Notes: a model not told the origin generated them from the letters alone. Shown: positions 24,929-36,245, counted from the stretch's first letter. The stretch is 64,000 bases of DNA from Bettongia penicillata ogilbyi (GCA_023548195.1 JAJHZJ010000751.1:2112501-2176500), one strand, 5' to 3'. Numbers and translations: made by a program.

Positions 24929-26228
24929 GTATGCAGAGGAGTCTTGTCATTTTTAATTACGTGTTTCCTATGGCAGCTTCTCCTTCTCCCAACAGTTTGC
25001 TGCTGAATTCTCTTTTCTCTTCTCCCTCCCATCTTTAATTCTTATTTGCTCCAGTTCCCAAGAAAAAATTATGATTAAAGGCAGGACAACAGGACAGCAA
25101 TATTATGTAAATAATGTCAGTTAGATTATGGGAGACCTCTACTGCTGACAGTCTTCAAAGACTAGATTCCTCACTTCAAAATGTATCATGTAGGCATGAA
25201 ACTGGCAGACTTTTCAAGCAGTTGTCATTTATACCTGCCTTTTTCTTTTGGCCTCATAAGCAGACCATAAAAAAATTGAGATTTTTATATCCTACTAGTA
25301 ATCATTGAATTAATGTTTCTAATGACAGCCTTTGGCAGTAGAACTTATTTTCAGTTTTCCACTCCTTATTTTAATTGTATCAGATGAGTTTTATTTCATT
25401 TTATTTTATCTTGATCTGAAGATAATTGGTTTAGTATATATCTTTGTCCCCTTTGGTAAAATTAACGTAGAGAAGTGGATACAAATCCCAAGGCTGGGTG
25501 GGTATATGATGCTCCCTAAAATTTATAAGGCATTGAAGATTGCCCATTTCTTTCCTTGGGTGTGAATTCTATGCCCAGAATTTTTATACCTCTTCATTTA
25601 GTGTCCTGGAAAGAAAAAAGATAAGGATAGCCAGAATAGTAATAGTAGCTAACTTTATATGGCCCTGATCATGTGCCAGGTACTAAGTGTTAAGTATTTT
25701 ATAATTATGTCATTTGAGTTTCATAACAGTCCTGGCAGGTAGGTGCTATTATTGGCCCCTTTTTACAGGTGAGGAAACTGAGGCAAGTAGCCTATGTGAT
25801 TTGCCCTGCATCTCACAGCTGGTGAGCATCTGAGGTTGCATTTGAACTCATGTCTTTTTCATTACAGGACCAGCACTCTTATTGTAACCAGAGATATAGG
25901 GATGCTGGTTTGGGAGTCAGAAGAACTATGTTCAAATCTTGTCAGTGCTACCTACTGCTTGTGTGACCTTGACATAATCCCTTTGAGTCCCTCAATTTTG
26001 AGGGGGTTGGATTTGACCTTTAATGCCCCTTCCCATTAAATGAGGACCACTAGTGGTAGATATTCATTGAAAACAGACAGAATTACAAAATTACCATGCA
26101 ATTCAAGGCTAACTTGAAGTTGTTTTCTTTTCTTTTCTTTTTTTTTAATACATACATTTGTAAATTTTGGGGGCAGCTTTCTAGAGATGTTCGTCTAACC
26201 TCTGATTTTCTTTTCTCTTACTAAAAAG
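24929..26228 (+). other. ADGRL2: Intron before the 39-nt GAIN exon (1.3 kb)
   Basis: Holds a MIR element on the minus strand at about 25640-25870 (GAGGAAACTGAGGCAAGTAG core) and a + strand SINE at about 25880-26040 adjoining it. The last 90 nt are T- and CT-rich, leading to the AAAAAG acceptor of the small exon. Confidence 0.65.
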
Positions 26229-26267
26229 CTCCAAAAACGAGAGAAGACATGCAGGGCTTACCTTAAG
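26229..26267 (+). CDS. ADGRL2: ADGRL2 39-nt small exon in GAIN subdomain A
   Basis: Thirteen codons reading LQKREKTCRAYLK lie between a TTTTCTTTTCTCTTACTAAAAAG acceptor and the donor GTATCT. Both ends are phase 0, so inclusion or skipping keeps the frame. The residues match the latrophilin helix that joins the preceding exon (SYNK) to the next ([10 protein letters not shown]). The exon carries a basic cluster and one cysteine. The acceptor ends in five As before the G (AAAAAG), unusual beside the C/TAG sites of the neighbouring introns, so it may be a regulated site. It is too short for ordinary ORF detection. Confidence 0.93.
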
Positions 26268-29144
26268 GTATCTCTCCTCCGCTGTCACCCTGCTTTCTCC
26301 CTGCGTCAGCTACCTGCCACGCTTTATCATCTTGCTGCATGATCCAATGTATTTCAGTCTTTGATAATTATGTATTGTGCCCCCTATCAACTATACAAAT
26401 GTTGGCTTTGCACAGGTATAATACTCTCAGAATAAGCAGATAATACTTTTTCTTTTTTCTTTGCAACATTTCTATTTATCCAAAAGTACAAGAATATTAA
26501 TAAAAACCTTCTGAATTGGAAAGCAATAATACAATCCCTTTGTTTCCCAACGGTATCCTTGTGGATCAAACAGCAGCTGGCAATTGAACAGCTATGATCC
26601 CTTCTTGGCAGTTTATCATATCAAAGACTGTATGGTCATGATTGTATGTGCATGAAAATGTCACTGCTTTCTTATTTCTGTGAGATGCTTTTCAATGAAA
26701 CAGCTTTGGTCTCAAGATTTCTAAGGGTTAATTCCAAAGATAGCCTGTGTAGGAGTTGGGTAAACTGCAGATGAAATATGAATATTACGACACTTCCATT
26801 AGTATCTGTTTAATGGTGCTTCTTGCCAGGCTGAGAGGGACAGGAATAGACTGTTTACTTACTCCAGCCAATTGTTATGCCCATGGTCAGGGAAGAGGAC
26901 AGACCTAAGTGGGGCAGTCAGTGGGCTTTTATTTTGTTTCTTGGATTCTTGAAGTTCCTTTTTTTAGGGGTGAAGGGGATCCCCTAGTTTTTGTACATCC
27001 TCCTAGGAAACAAAATAGTGGCCAAAGTTCAAAGAACCATGTGTGTGCATGCACACACCCATATTTAGACACCTTGTTCTCTCACTTCTGTGATACTTTA
27101 GTGGAATAGAGGTTACTCAATGTCCATGACTTCACTGGTATTTTTTTGGAATGGTCTCCAATAAGAATGGCAACCAGCCAGATAGGATTAGACTTTGCTG
27201 AACCTGAGAGCTTTAAAAGAAAAAGTGGTGAGAGGGTCTGTTTTTAGGTATTAATGTTCTGACTGTCCCTTTTTAGCCTGACTAATGGGGGCAAAGAAAT
27301 AACTGCTGAAGTGGATAGAAATTCTTCATACTTTAATTTGTAGTTCACCTTTAAGGTAAAAGTTTAATGTATGAAATGTAATAATTGGTACGTTGCCCAG
27401 GACCTATGCCTCGCTGGGAAAAGTAGCCATTTTTCCTTTGGCAGGGAGAGTATCTCAGGAATATGCTTATGTTGATCATTTTGTTTCCACCAGAGACATA
27501 GATATGGTAATAAATAAGCTGTACCTGAAATTAATAATAGCACGTCAGGAGCACCCTCTGTGGCAGCACGAGAAATCTGAACACGACCATCAGCCCTGAC
27601 CAGGGTCGCTTTCAGAACATCCCACATGAGCTTCTCTGGTTCAGATAAGATTTATAAAACTTCAGTTACAAATCAGAAGCCGACCTCCACTGTGCCGATG
27701 AAGCTAGTTCCCACTTTGTGACCGAGGATTCATTTGTACCTTAGATTAGAGGCTCCAGTCTGTGTTACTTGGTGACTAATGAATCCAGTCTTAGCAGACC
27801 AGTTTTGGTTCCACTCCAGTTAACGGCTGAAAGTGGGATCCGTGCGAGCATTTTGACAATTTCATCTCCCATTAGAGAACAGAGTGGGGTGGGGGGAGCC
27901 TTTCATTCCACCACGGAGTATCTTCCACCTGCCACTAAGGTCATGGTGGCTCACAAAGCAGACAGAAAGAGGATATTAAGATGAATTAAGCTAATTAATC
28001 TTACTCTGGCAGCAGTCTCCACCAACGTTTGCCTGTATTTCAATGCAGTATTCCCAACCAATTTTAGGTAGTGGGGTTCTGTTTGTATGCTCTGCACTCA
28101 TTCTGCTCTCAGCATTTATTGCTTGATCAAACAGATCACATACGTGCTTAAGGACACATGATGACCAGGTAAATGGGGCAGGGATTCACCAGTGCATGAC
28201 ATTTTCAATGCACAGTTACCCTATGCATCAACGAGAAAACCTGTCTTCAATTGATTAACTTATTAGAGTGATTGATTGGGTTATTTTATAAAGAGTATTA
28301 AAAGATGTCTCTTTGAATATTTGTCCTCTCCTCACCCTTTATTTATGGTTACTTTATGTGTTGCTGAATTAATTTCCACACGAGAAGATTTTCAACATGG
28401 TCATTTTCATGGACTTTACTTTGTTGCCTACACTTTCTCCCCTTTTTCCTCCTTAGTTCCTTCAGTTACAAGTTTGGACTTTGACTGTCTTGTTTGTTCA
28501 ATTGATTAATGCCTTCGTCCACTGACCGCTGTGCAGGAATTGTAGTCAGGATCTGTAGGATTTGGGCTCAGGTTAGCATAGGAAGTTGGGAGAGAGAACG
28601 TTCACAGATCATTTACACCCTCTAAAACCACTTCATCTCATTAGTCTGTGCTTATATGCAAATGTGCCAATAAATACTGTTTGTGGGCCACAGTTTGGGC
28701 AAGGTGTTATTTTCAAAAACGACATATTATCTCTTCTTTCCTACTGTCAACAGGAGGCTACTCCTTAGTCTCAAGTATCTTCTGTCCAGAAAATAAAACC
28801 CTTTACATCATATGGAAGCTTAAAGCCTCAGGCAGAGTCATTGGCATGAGGTCTCAACATTTTTCTGTACTTTTTGACCCTGTTTTGGGGCACCTTTATA
28901 AGTAGAAATAAATCAGATATCTACATTTACTTTTCACTTCCAGTTTGACATTGTAGTAACCTTTTTAAATAGCCCTGTTTTGAAGTAGTTAGGTCTATTT
29001 TATGTTAACCAGGTGTTCTGGTGTCTTTAAATCAGAGTATATCATCTTGACAGCTGAATATTAGGATTGTCACAAGACAGCGCTAGAAAATCTCCTCAGT
29101 GCCAGAAGCAGTCAGGCCTAATGATGGTTTTCTAATGGATGCAG
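26268..29144 (+). other. ADGRL2: Intron after the 39-nt GAIN exon (2.9 kb)
   Basis: Almost free of recognisable repeats. About 27540-27990 is balanced in composition, contains several CpGs and looks like a candidate conserved noncoding block. No RNA gene or supported ORF was found. Confidence 0.55.
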
Positions 29145-29328
29145 GCGATTGTTGACACAGTGGACAACCTGCTGAGACCTGAAGCTCTAGAATCCTGGAA
29201 AGACATGAATTCTTCAGAGCAGGCACATGCTGCAACAATGCTACTTGATACACTGGAAGAAGGGGCCTTTGTCCTGGCTGACAATCTCTTAGAAGCAACC
29301 CGGGTCTCGATGCCCACAGAAAACATTG
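29145..29328 (+). CDS. ADGRL2: ADGRL2 exon: GAIN subdomain A helices
   Basis: A 184-nt exon with acceptor GGATGCAG and donor GTGAGT, phase 0 in and phase 1 out. It encodes [20 protein letters not shown], then [20 protein letters not shown] and [20 protein letters not shown] plus I. The helical pattern and the NSS sequon match GAIN subdomain A of latrophilins. It is followed about 100 nt downstream by a CT-rich stretch in the intron. Reading past the donor hits a stop after a few codons (29343-29345), so the exon end is well supported. Confidence 0.96.
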
Positions 29329-29644
29329 GTGAGTGTTCCTGTTAACACGTAGAGCTTTTGCCTGGAGGTGAAGCGGGAGTGAAAGGACTCTGCTTAGGTT
29401 ATTCTCTACTTGCAAATATTTTTAGTCATTGTCTTTTCTTTTCCTTCCTTCTTCTATCCTCCTCTGATTTTTTTCCCTCCCTCCCTTCCTATTTTCTTTC
29501 CTTTTCTCCTGTCTTTTCTTCCCACCTTTTCCTTCCCGAAAGAAACAGGTCATAGATAATAAGCAAGTTAAAGGTAAGGAGTTTGGAGTATTGGCTTTGT
29601 TCCCACAGTGCCCAGTGGCACCTAGTAGGTGCTTGATCAAAGCC

Positions 29645-29765
29645 AATTAAATTCAAATTTAAAATTTAATTTAAATTAATGATAAATATATATAATATAC
29701 AAATAATAAATATAATAAATTTAATTCAAATTAAATTTAAAGCTTGATTAAATTCAATCAGCCCA
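29645..29765. repeat. A/T-rich stretch with inverted AAATTTAA motifs
   Basis: Nearly pure A/T with repeated ATTTAA/TTAAAT words in both orientations (AAATTCAAATTTAAAATTT near the start, AATTCAAATTAAATTTAAAG near the end). No gene or transposon recognised. Confidence 0.6.
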
Positions 29766-32700
29766 TAGCCAAATTAATACAAAGGGAAAGGATAGAATAC
29801 TCATCTTAAAATTGTTTTGCAACTGAAAAAAATCATGCTAGAAAGAGCTGCTTACATGCTGGGGCATAGGTTTACTGAACTTTCCAAATTCTTCCTGTGG
29901 ATCTGTGGAAGATACCTTTTCATTTTAGATCATCTGTTCCTAATGAATTTAAATTCCTTTTTTGGAATGTGTTCTGCCAGCTACATATTTTAGGCACATA
30001 GTACATGGGCCACATGTTTACACTGAGCACAGCTGCCTTCAGGTGAAAATGTGCTCAGTGAACTACATCTCCCATAATGCAGAATATCCATGCTCCATAG
30101 ATTGCAAAATAGCTTCAAAGAGTGTGGAGCATAATTCAGAACTTAAATACTGGCACTGAGAGGAAAATGCTCAGCAATGAAAATGAATGAGGGAGAGTTA
30201 TACCACAATCTCATTTAATAGTCTTTATTAATCCAGAATTTGTGATAATTCACCTGAGCTTAGCTAGTTTATGCAACCAAAGAATCTTGGCAATAAAGAG
30301 TTTGCCCAGCAAATAAGTGATAGAATGCTGTTGGTCATGTTGGAAAATGCATGAGTTACAGGATTTGAGCATTGGAAGGGATATCACAGGTTATATAGCT
30401 TTACCCATCCCTGAGGACAGTGAGAATTGATACCAGGTCACAGACCACTAACTGCTAAAACGAGTTGATTTGTTTTTCCAATTCATTGTGGTCCTAGAAA
30501 TTGTATCTCTGTGCTTGTTAGAACTGTGTGTAAAACAAGAATAAACAAGCTCCAAGTGAAGTCACATCGGTAGGCATTTATTCAATACCTTCAGTGTGCC
30601 AGGAATTGTGGTAAATACAAAGAAATTAAAAAAAAAACCAACACACACATATACACACAGAGTCTCTATCCACATGGAACTCTTAGTTTAATGGTCAAAA
30701 CACCATGTAAACAATCACATAAAAATAAGATCTATATACAGGTTAAATTGGAGAAAATTTCAGGGAGTTTAGATTAAGAAGGCCTGGGAACATCTCCTTC
30801 TGGAATGTGGCACTTTAGGGAAGACTTAAAGGAAGCCAGGCAGAGATAAGGAGGGTGAGGGAGTTCCAGGCATAGAGGACACAGACATTGAGAAAACCTT
30901 TGACAAATGTCACTGGATCAGAAAGTACATGGCCAAGGGTGGGTAGGGGGTAAGGTCCTCTCTGATCAATAAAGTGTATGAGTCCATGCTCCTTCATCGT
31001 CTGGCATCTATTTTGAGATCACTGGCAGAGCTTTTATGCTACCTTTCTCATTCTCTCTGTTCTGATCAGGTGAGAAATTGTTCAGAGAAAGAAAGAAAAT
31101 GCCTTCATTGCTTCTGCCTGATTTGTGCGATTTTCCCTGTGACAAAACTGTTCATATGAAATGTTTCAACTGTGCTTTCTCTGGACCCCCAATCCCCACC
31201 CTCCAAAAAAGGGAAAAAAAACTGATTGAGATTTATTTGTCCTGCATGACCAAATTCTGAGTCCTCTGAACTCATTTTGCAGGCACAGGTAGTAATAATC
31301 TACCTGCCTTTCAAAGGAGAGCATAAAGGGAGAATCTATAGATCACACCCCTTTCCTCAGTGACCAGGATCTGCCCCTAATAATGCACTCAGAATGAGTT
31401 AAAGTCATTTTTACTCCACTCTTTGCAGCAAAAAGAAAGAAATTTATTTGCCTAGAGATAATCATATAAATATAATTTTCAAATTGTGTATACAGTTGTA
31501 TGAAAATAGACACTAGCAGAACTTGAATAAGAGACTTGACCTGTAGATGTACAAAGTAGGAAGAGGACAGAACTCTAGCATACTACTCCCCTGCCCCCTT
31601 TCTGGCAAGTATGCCTGCTAAGGTAAGGGGCCATGTAGATAGAGGGAATCACTGTTATCTGTGGTCAAGAGAGTAAAGTTTGTATCCGATTCTATTTTTG
31701 CGTCCTATGGAAAAATGCTGTCTTCAGCACATTGACCCATCATCTGAATGGGAAGCATCCCTCCTCTACCCCATCAACTTGGGGGGGGGGTTTGTGTGGG
31801 CTAATGTTGTTATAAACTCACATGTACACAACATTTGTAAAAACAGAAAAATTCAATGATTAAGATGGGTTTAACATAGCTACCATCATACGTTGCCTCT
31901 TTCCACTATATAAAGATCGACTGTTTCTATTGTGTCTATTTTTATTATTGTTATAAATACAATAGTATTTTTTCCTCTGAATATATATTGGCAATACAAA
32001 ATGGCTTTGTTAGCAAGGCTATTCCTTTTAAACAAAAGAAAAAATCAGCATGAAATTTTGAGCTTTAGTAATTAAATTTTTTTTAGTACAGAATGTTAAA
32101 AGTTACTGAGGATGATAATAGTTATTATATTTTTCTTAGACAAAAAAAAATTTACATCTACTTTAATTGACTCCATGGGTCATGCAAATGCCTGGAGTAA
32201 TTTGCATGTTTAAACTTCTCAGTCTTGTACACTTGCTCTCTTGCTTGGTCAATGGAAGTGTTTGTGTTTCTTCTAAAGATTAGAAAAAGCACAAAGACAG
32301 TTGAGACTTGTGACTGTCTGGATTGTGAGTTATGTCTATGTGTAGAAATAAATGCCAGGCTTATTAGACTAATGCAAAGAAACCTATGGATAAAAATTTT
32401 GTGCTCATCTGAATAATTTGAGAAATAAGAGCTCACAGTTGTATGTAGTAATTCTCCATGATTTTAACTCTGCACAACATGCATGTCAACCCAGTTTTAT
32501 GAGAATTCCTTTCCTATATGGGCTAGATTAGTTGACTTACCAGGCTGAGTGCTCAGATTCTATTAATTCTTTGAAAATTTTTTAATCCATTAAAAATCAT
32601 TATGCAAGAATTCTCAATAAATCAATACCATCAGAAAGAACAAAAAAAAATGACAAAAATTTAATTGGCATTTAGTAGTTATTCTGCGTTCCACAGTGTA

Positions 32701-32772
32701 TAGCATTTTTCATTTTTATGGAGTAGAAGATTCTATCCCATAGGGAATTCGTTGAAAAACTAAACTACATAT

Positions 32773-32802
32773 ATATATATAGATATATATATCTATATAT
32801 AT
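32773..32802. repeat. Perfect 30-bp AT palindrome
   Basis: The centre AGATATATATATCT (32781-32794) is flanked by symmetric (AT)n arms. Symmetry continues with one G-T mismatch to about 32769-32806. It ends about 95 nt before the exon at 32897. Confidence 0.85.
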
Positions 32803-32896
32803 GTATAACACTTCTCAGGAAAATTTTGTCTTTAATTTGACCCTCAAAACTGTGTTTAATGCATTGTCTCCATCCTTCTTCGTTTGATTGAAACAG

Positions 32897-33019
32897 TTTT
32901 GGAAGTTGCAGTGGTCAGTACTGAAGGCCAGGTACAAGACTTGAAATTTCCTCAGGGCAACAAAGGATCCAATTCAATCCAGCTTTCTGCAAATACTGTC
33001 AAACAGAACAGCAGGAATG
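32897..33019 (+). CDS. ADGRL2: ADGRL2 exon: GAIN subdomain B, first strands
   Basis: A 123-nt exon beginning after TTGAAACAG and ending before GTAAGG. It completes a valine with the previous exon and reads [20 protein letters not shown], then [20 protein letters not shown] and NG across the next join. These are the first beta strands of GAIN subdomain [14 protein letters not shown] differs at several positions from the human text as I recall it, consistent with this being one of the more variable GAIN segments. A long perfect AT palindrome ends about 90 nt before the exon. Confidence 0.93.
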
Positions 33020-33295
33020 GTAAGGCTCAACATAAAGTGATAAGACTTTGAATATATACTCCATATTCAGACCACACATTTTCAACCTCTTGGTTCTTAA
33101 ACTTCTGATTAACTGGATTCTTGCTGTAGTTTAAAAAACAATTAGTTAGATTTCTCAAACAATGATTTGGACTAGACTTGGGTCCAAGTCCTAAATGATA
33201 CCTTTCTTTCATTTTGTCATTGATGTCTTACCTCAGTGCTAGAGAATCGCTCCAAGCGTGATTCTTGTGAAATAAGATTGTTTTCTCCTTTACAG

Positions 33296-33501
33296 GGCTT
33301 GCAAAGTTGGTCTTCATCATTTACAAGAGTTTGGGACAGTTCCTTAGTACTGAAAATGCAACTATAAAACTAGGGGGTGACTTTGTTGGGCGTAACAGTA
33401 CCATTGCGGTGAATTCCCACGTGATTTCAGCCTCGCTCAATAAGGAGTCCAGCCGTGTCTACCTGACTGACCCTGTGCTTTTTACCCTGGAACACATTGA
33501 T
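33296..33501 (+). CDS. ADGRL2: ADGRL2 exon: GAIN subdomain B, middle
   Basis: A 206-nt exon with acceptor CTCCTTTACAG and donor GTGAGT. After completing a glycine it reads [20 protein letters not shown], then [40 protein letters not shown] and LFTLEHID, ending phase 0. It shows the alternating hydrophobic strands of GAIN subdomain B and two N-glycosylation sequons (NAT, NST). Frame is held open past the donor for 50 codons (to a stop at 33652-33654), but the next exon begins exactly with the expected [12 protein letters not shown], so the splice at 33501 is the main one. Confidence 0.95.
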
Positions 33502-34150
33502 GTGAGTCGCTCTAATGAATTAATGGGAGGCTTTGATAACCCAGCAAGAGAAGGAAGCAGTGTTGGAAGAGGGGGAAGAGGAGGAGGAACACCTTTCCAT
33601 TTGAATTTTAAATGTTGGACTAGGTCAGAGACACAAGTTTATTTAAGTCTATGAACATAAAATTAAATGGCCTGGTTCAGTGATTATTAGAACTTAAGTG
33701 TATTCTTAATGAAAGCTAATTCAGTAATCAACATGAAAATGTAAATGACTCTAATTTGTTTCAGATTGAAAATTAACTCTTACCTTAACAGCAGGATAGC
33801 GGAATATCAACTCTTATGGTTCTGCCTGTTTAGTGTGGCGAGTTTAAATGTCAGTGAAAGCATTTAACCCCTGTTTTTTAATTCCAGGCTCTGCTTGGGA
33901 AAATGTTTACGAAGCACTGTGAATTAAAAGGTGAAGCAGGGCAAGGAAATGCAGTTTCTCTGCTGTGTCTTGAGTTTACTGCAATCCTCCATCGTAGCTA
34001 TTAAGTTGCCAGTTAATTGACTGCACTGTGTTAGAAGATTGTCTGCAGTCTGTTTAGACTTTCTTGTTATAAGCTGAGAGAATCGTTTCTCTCATACGGC
34101 CAAGTGGATCACCCGAAATGGCACAGGAAAATAAATGTATGAGATTACTT

Positions 34151-34209
34151 CTTCTCTCTCTCTCTCTCTCGCTCCTCTCTCTTCTCTCTCTCTCTCTCTT
34201 CTCTCTCTC

Positions 34210-34249
<40 letters not shown>

Positions 34250-34270
34250 CCCTCCTCCTCTCTCTCTCTC

Positions 34271-34309
<39 letters not shown>

Positions 34310-34388
34310 CCTCTTCTTCTCTCTCTCTCTCTCTCTCTCTCTCCCTCCCTCCCTCTCCCTCCCTCTCCTCCCTCCTCTCTCTCTCTCT

Positions 34389-34440
<52 letters not shown>

Positions 34441-34460
34441 TCTCTGTCTCTGTCTCTGTC
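34151..34460 (+). repeat. (CT)n microsatellite, about 310 bp
   Basis: An almost pure pyrimidine tract of CT repeats with interspersed TCC, CTT and CCCT units, ending in TCTCTG repeats. It generates long Ser/Leu ORFs on the + strand and Arg/Glu ORFs on the minus strand that are artefacts of low complexity. Confidence 0.95.
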
Positions 34461-34718
34461 ATAGCTATTTCAGCGGATTTGCCTGGAGAGGAGCCTTAAG
34501 GAGTTGGCTGTGTGATTCAGTGTTGCTTACATGTCACTTTGAGCTGACCCAAAATGAGGGGAAAAGAAGAAATGGATTTTAAAACACTTGGTTCCTAGAG
34601 AGATTCCTTAGAATATAGTCACAGCTCTAATTTTGTCAGAAAGGGAAAAATGACTCTAATGTGCCATCAGTATGTAAAATCATAGGATGGAAATTGTAAT
34701 TGTCTAAAATGGGTCTTT

Positions 34719-34859
34719 GGTAATTTAGAGTACACTTTACAGTGTTTCGGACTATAAAGTCCCTTTTAAGCTAGATGCCTGCCTTGTACAACATAGTCCA
34801 CAGTTTTGCTGATGAAAAACTTTATAGTCCGAAACATGCAAAGTTTAATCTAAATCACC
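34719..34859. repeat. 141-nt imperfect inverted repeat (42-bp arms)
   Basis: The left arm 34719-34760 pairs with the right arm 34819-34859. The inner 18 bp are perfect (34743-34760 with 34819-34836, TGTTTCGGACTATAAAGT and its complement) and the outer 24 bp have four mismatches and one bulge. The loop is 58 nt. It could be a MITE or a hairpin-forming RNA; no target-site duplication is evident. Confidence 0.85.
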
Positions 34860-34937
34860 TTTTACACATATTAAACAATTGCTATAGCCATCTTAGATTG
34901 TAAAATCCTAATTTTATCTTGTCATTTTATTTCCCAG

Positions 34938-35111
34938 CCTGACAATTATTTCAATGCAAACTGCTCCTTCTGGAACTACTCTGAAAGAACGATGATGGGA
35001 TATTGGTCTACCCAGGGCTGCAAGCTGGTTGACACTAATAAAACTCACACGACGTGTGCGTGCAGCCACCTAACCAATTTTGCAATTCTCATGGCCCACA
35101 GGGAAATTGCA
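34938..35111 (+). CDS. ADGRL2: ADGRL2 exon: GPS autoproteolysis motif and N-terminus of tethered agonist
   Basis: A 174-nt exon (58 codons, phase 0 at both ends) with acceptor TTATTTCCCAG and donor GTAAGT. It reads [20 protein letters not shown], then [20 protein letters not shown] and [18 protein letters not shown]. The four GPS cysteines, the two Trp residues and the His-Leu-Thr cleavage triad are intact. HLT is at 35067-35075, with the cut between Leu and Thr by self-catalysed ester rearrangement. The new N-terminus TNFAILM is the Stachel tethered agonist that activates the 7TM domain. Three N-glycosylation sequons are visible. A long inverted repeat and a CT microsatellite lie in the intron just upstream. 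Confidence 0.98.
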
Positions 35112-36245
35112 GTAAGTATTTGCACTTCTAATGAATATTGGGAACATCTCCAGAGATTCCACTAAGCTTGGGAAATGAGTCCCTTTGTTGGGTGCTCATT
35201 GTGACTGAAAACGAAACCAGCTAGTGAGACCTTCTGGAAGTCCCTGTAGTGCCCTTCCTTTACCATATTTTTGCTGTACTTTCTCAGAGGCATCTACCTT
35301 TATATTTCTTTCTATTTTAGCCTAGTGCATTTCTTTTCCAAGATTACATTCTTTTTTCTAACATTATACCTGGGTGGAACTACATTGCACTACATGCCCC
35401 TTTCTGTTTCCTAATACTTTGCCACTCTGTAATTACATGCATAATACAAGGTAATAGGCGATGAAAAAAATCAGAGGGATTTCTTGAATGTGTTTTAACA
35501 TTCTTCCTTGTGGCACAGAAATCCAGGCATTTTTAGGGAGGCCTGGAGGATATCAGCTAGATCTTTTGTGGGTGTTGAACTGTTAGGGTAGATAGGAATA
35601 AGTGATAGTAACAAGGGATAATTAATAAAATACAAGATAATCACACAAAGGAACAAGAGTTCCTTTACAACTCTGCCTATTTCTGGGTTTTCAAAATGGG
35701 GGAATACCAGTCTTTTATTCCATTCACCGTTGTTTACAGTTCTTTCAGGCTTGGTAGTTTTCAGCAATGTGTATTGTCATGTTGGCCTACTCTGTTCTGT
35801 CCAGTAACATTACCAAATTAAATTTCCTCTTCTCAACAATACTTTTGATATTAAAAATATGTAAGACAAGAGCAAACTATCACACTAAGTCTTTTGCAGT
35901 ATGGAAACCTGTTTTATACCCCTATGCAACCCATGGCAGGTCACTTGATCTCACTCTCAGCTTCCTCCTCTGTAAAATGGGGCTCATAATAAATAGCACC
36001 TGCTTTACAGGATTCTTGTGAAGATCAAGTGAATTTACAGACCACAAAGTGCTACACTACCATTAATATTATTGCCACTATCATTCTGAGTTCAGTTAAG
36101 CTCAGGTCTAGAAGATAACTTTCTGACAGGCTTTCCATTAGGACACACATGAAATGAGAAATGTTCCAACTTCTTAGGATAGTAAGTTCTCTTACTTTGA
36201 AGTGCAGCCCTTTTAACGTACCCCCTCACCATCTCTCTCTTGCAG
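35112..36245 (+). other. ADGRL2: Intron between GPS and TM1 exons (1.1 kb)
   Basis: Contains a + strand SINE/MIR-like element at about 35900-36075 (CCTCTGTAAAATGGGGCTCA core). The rest is unique. No gene supported. Confidence 0.6.

Larger units (their letters stand above)
29329..32896 (+). other. ADGRL2: Intron within GAIN, subdomain A to B (3.6 kb)
   Basis: CT-rich tract 29430-29535; A/T-only-like stretch with inverted repeats 29645-29765; MIR/SINE-like remnant about 30365-30450; a longer interspersed repeat about 30565-30960 (starts TAGGCATTTATTCAATACC; family not certain, shared with 17225 and 47245); G10 run 31783-31792; perfect AT palindrome 32773-32802. No gene supported. Confidence 0.6.
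33502..34937 (+). other. ADGRL2: Intron before the GPS exon (1.4 kb)
   Basis: The first 50 codons stay open in the coding frame of the previous exon (stop at 33652-33654). A CT microsatellite fills 34151-34460 and a near-perfect inverted repeat occupies 34719-34859, ending 78 nt before the GPS exon. The remainder is unique sequence. Confidence 0.7.

Noticed and set aside
34118..34582. Long Ser/Leu-rich ORFs (154 and 109 codons) and an Arg/Glu-rich ORF on the minus strand
   Set aside because: They are translations of the CT microsatellite; low complexity, with no real protein.
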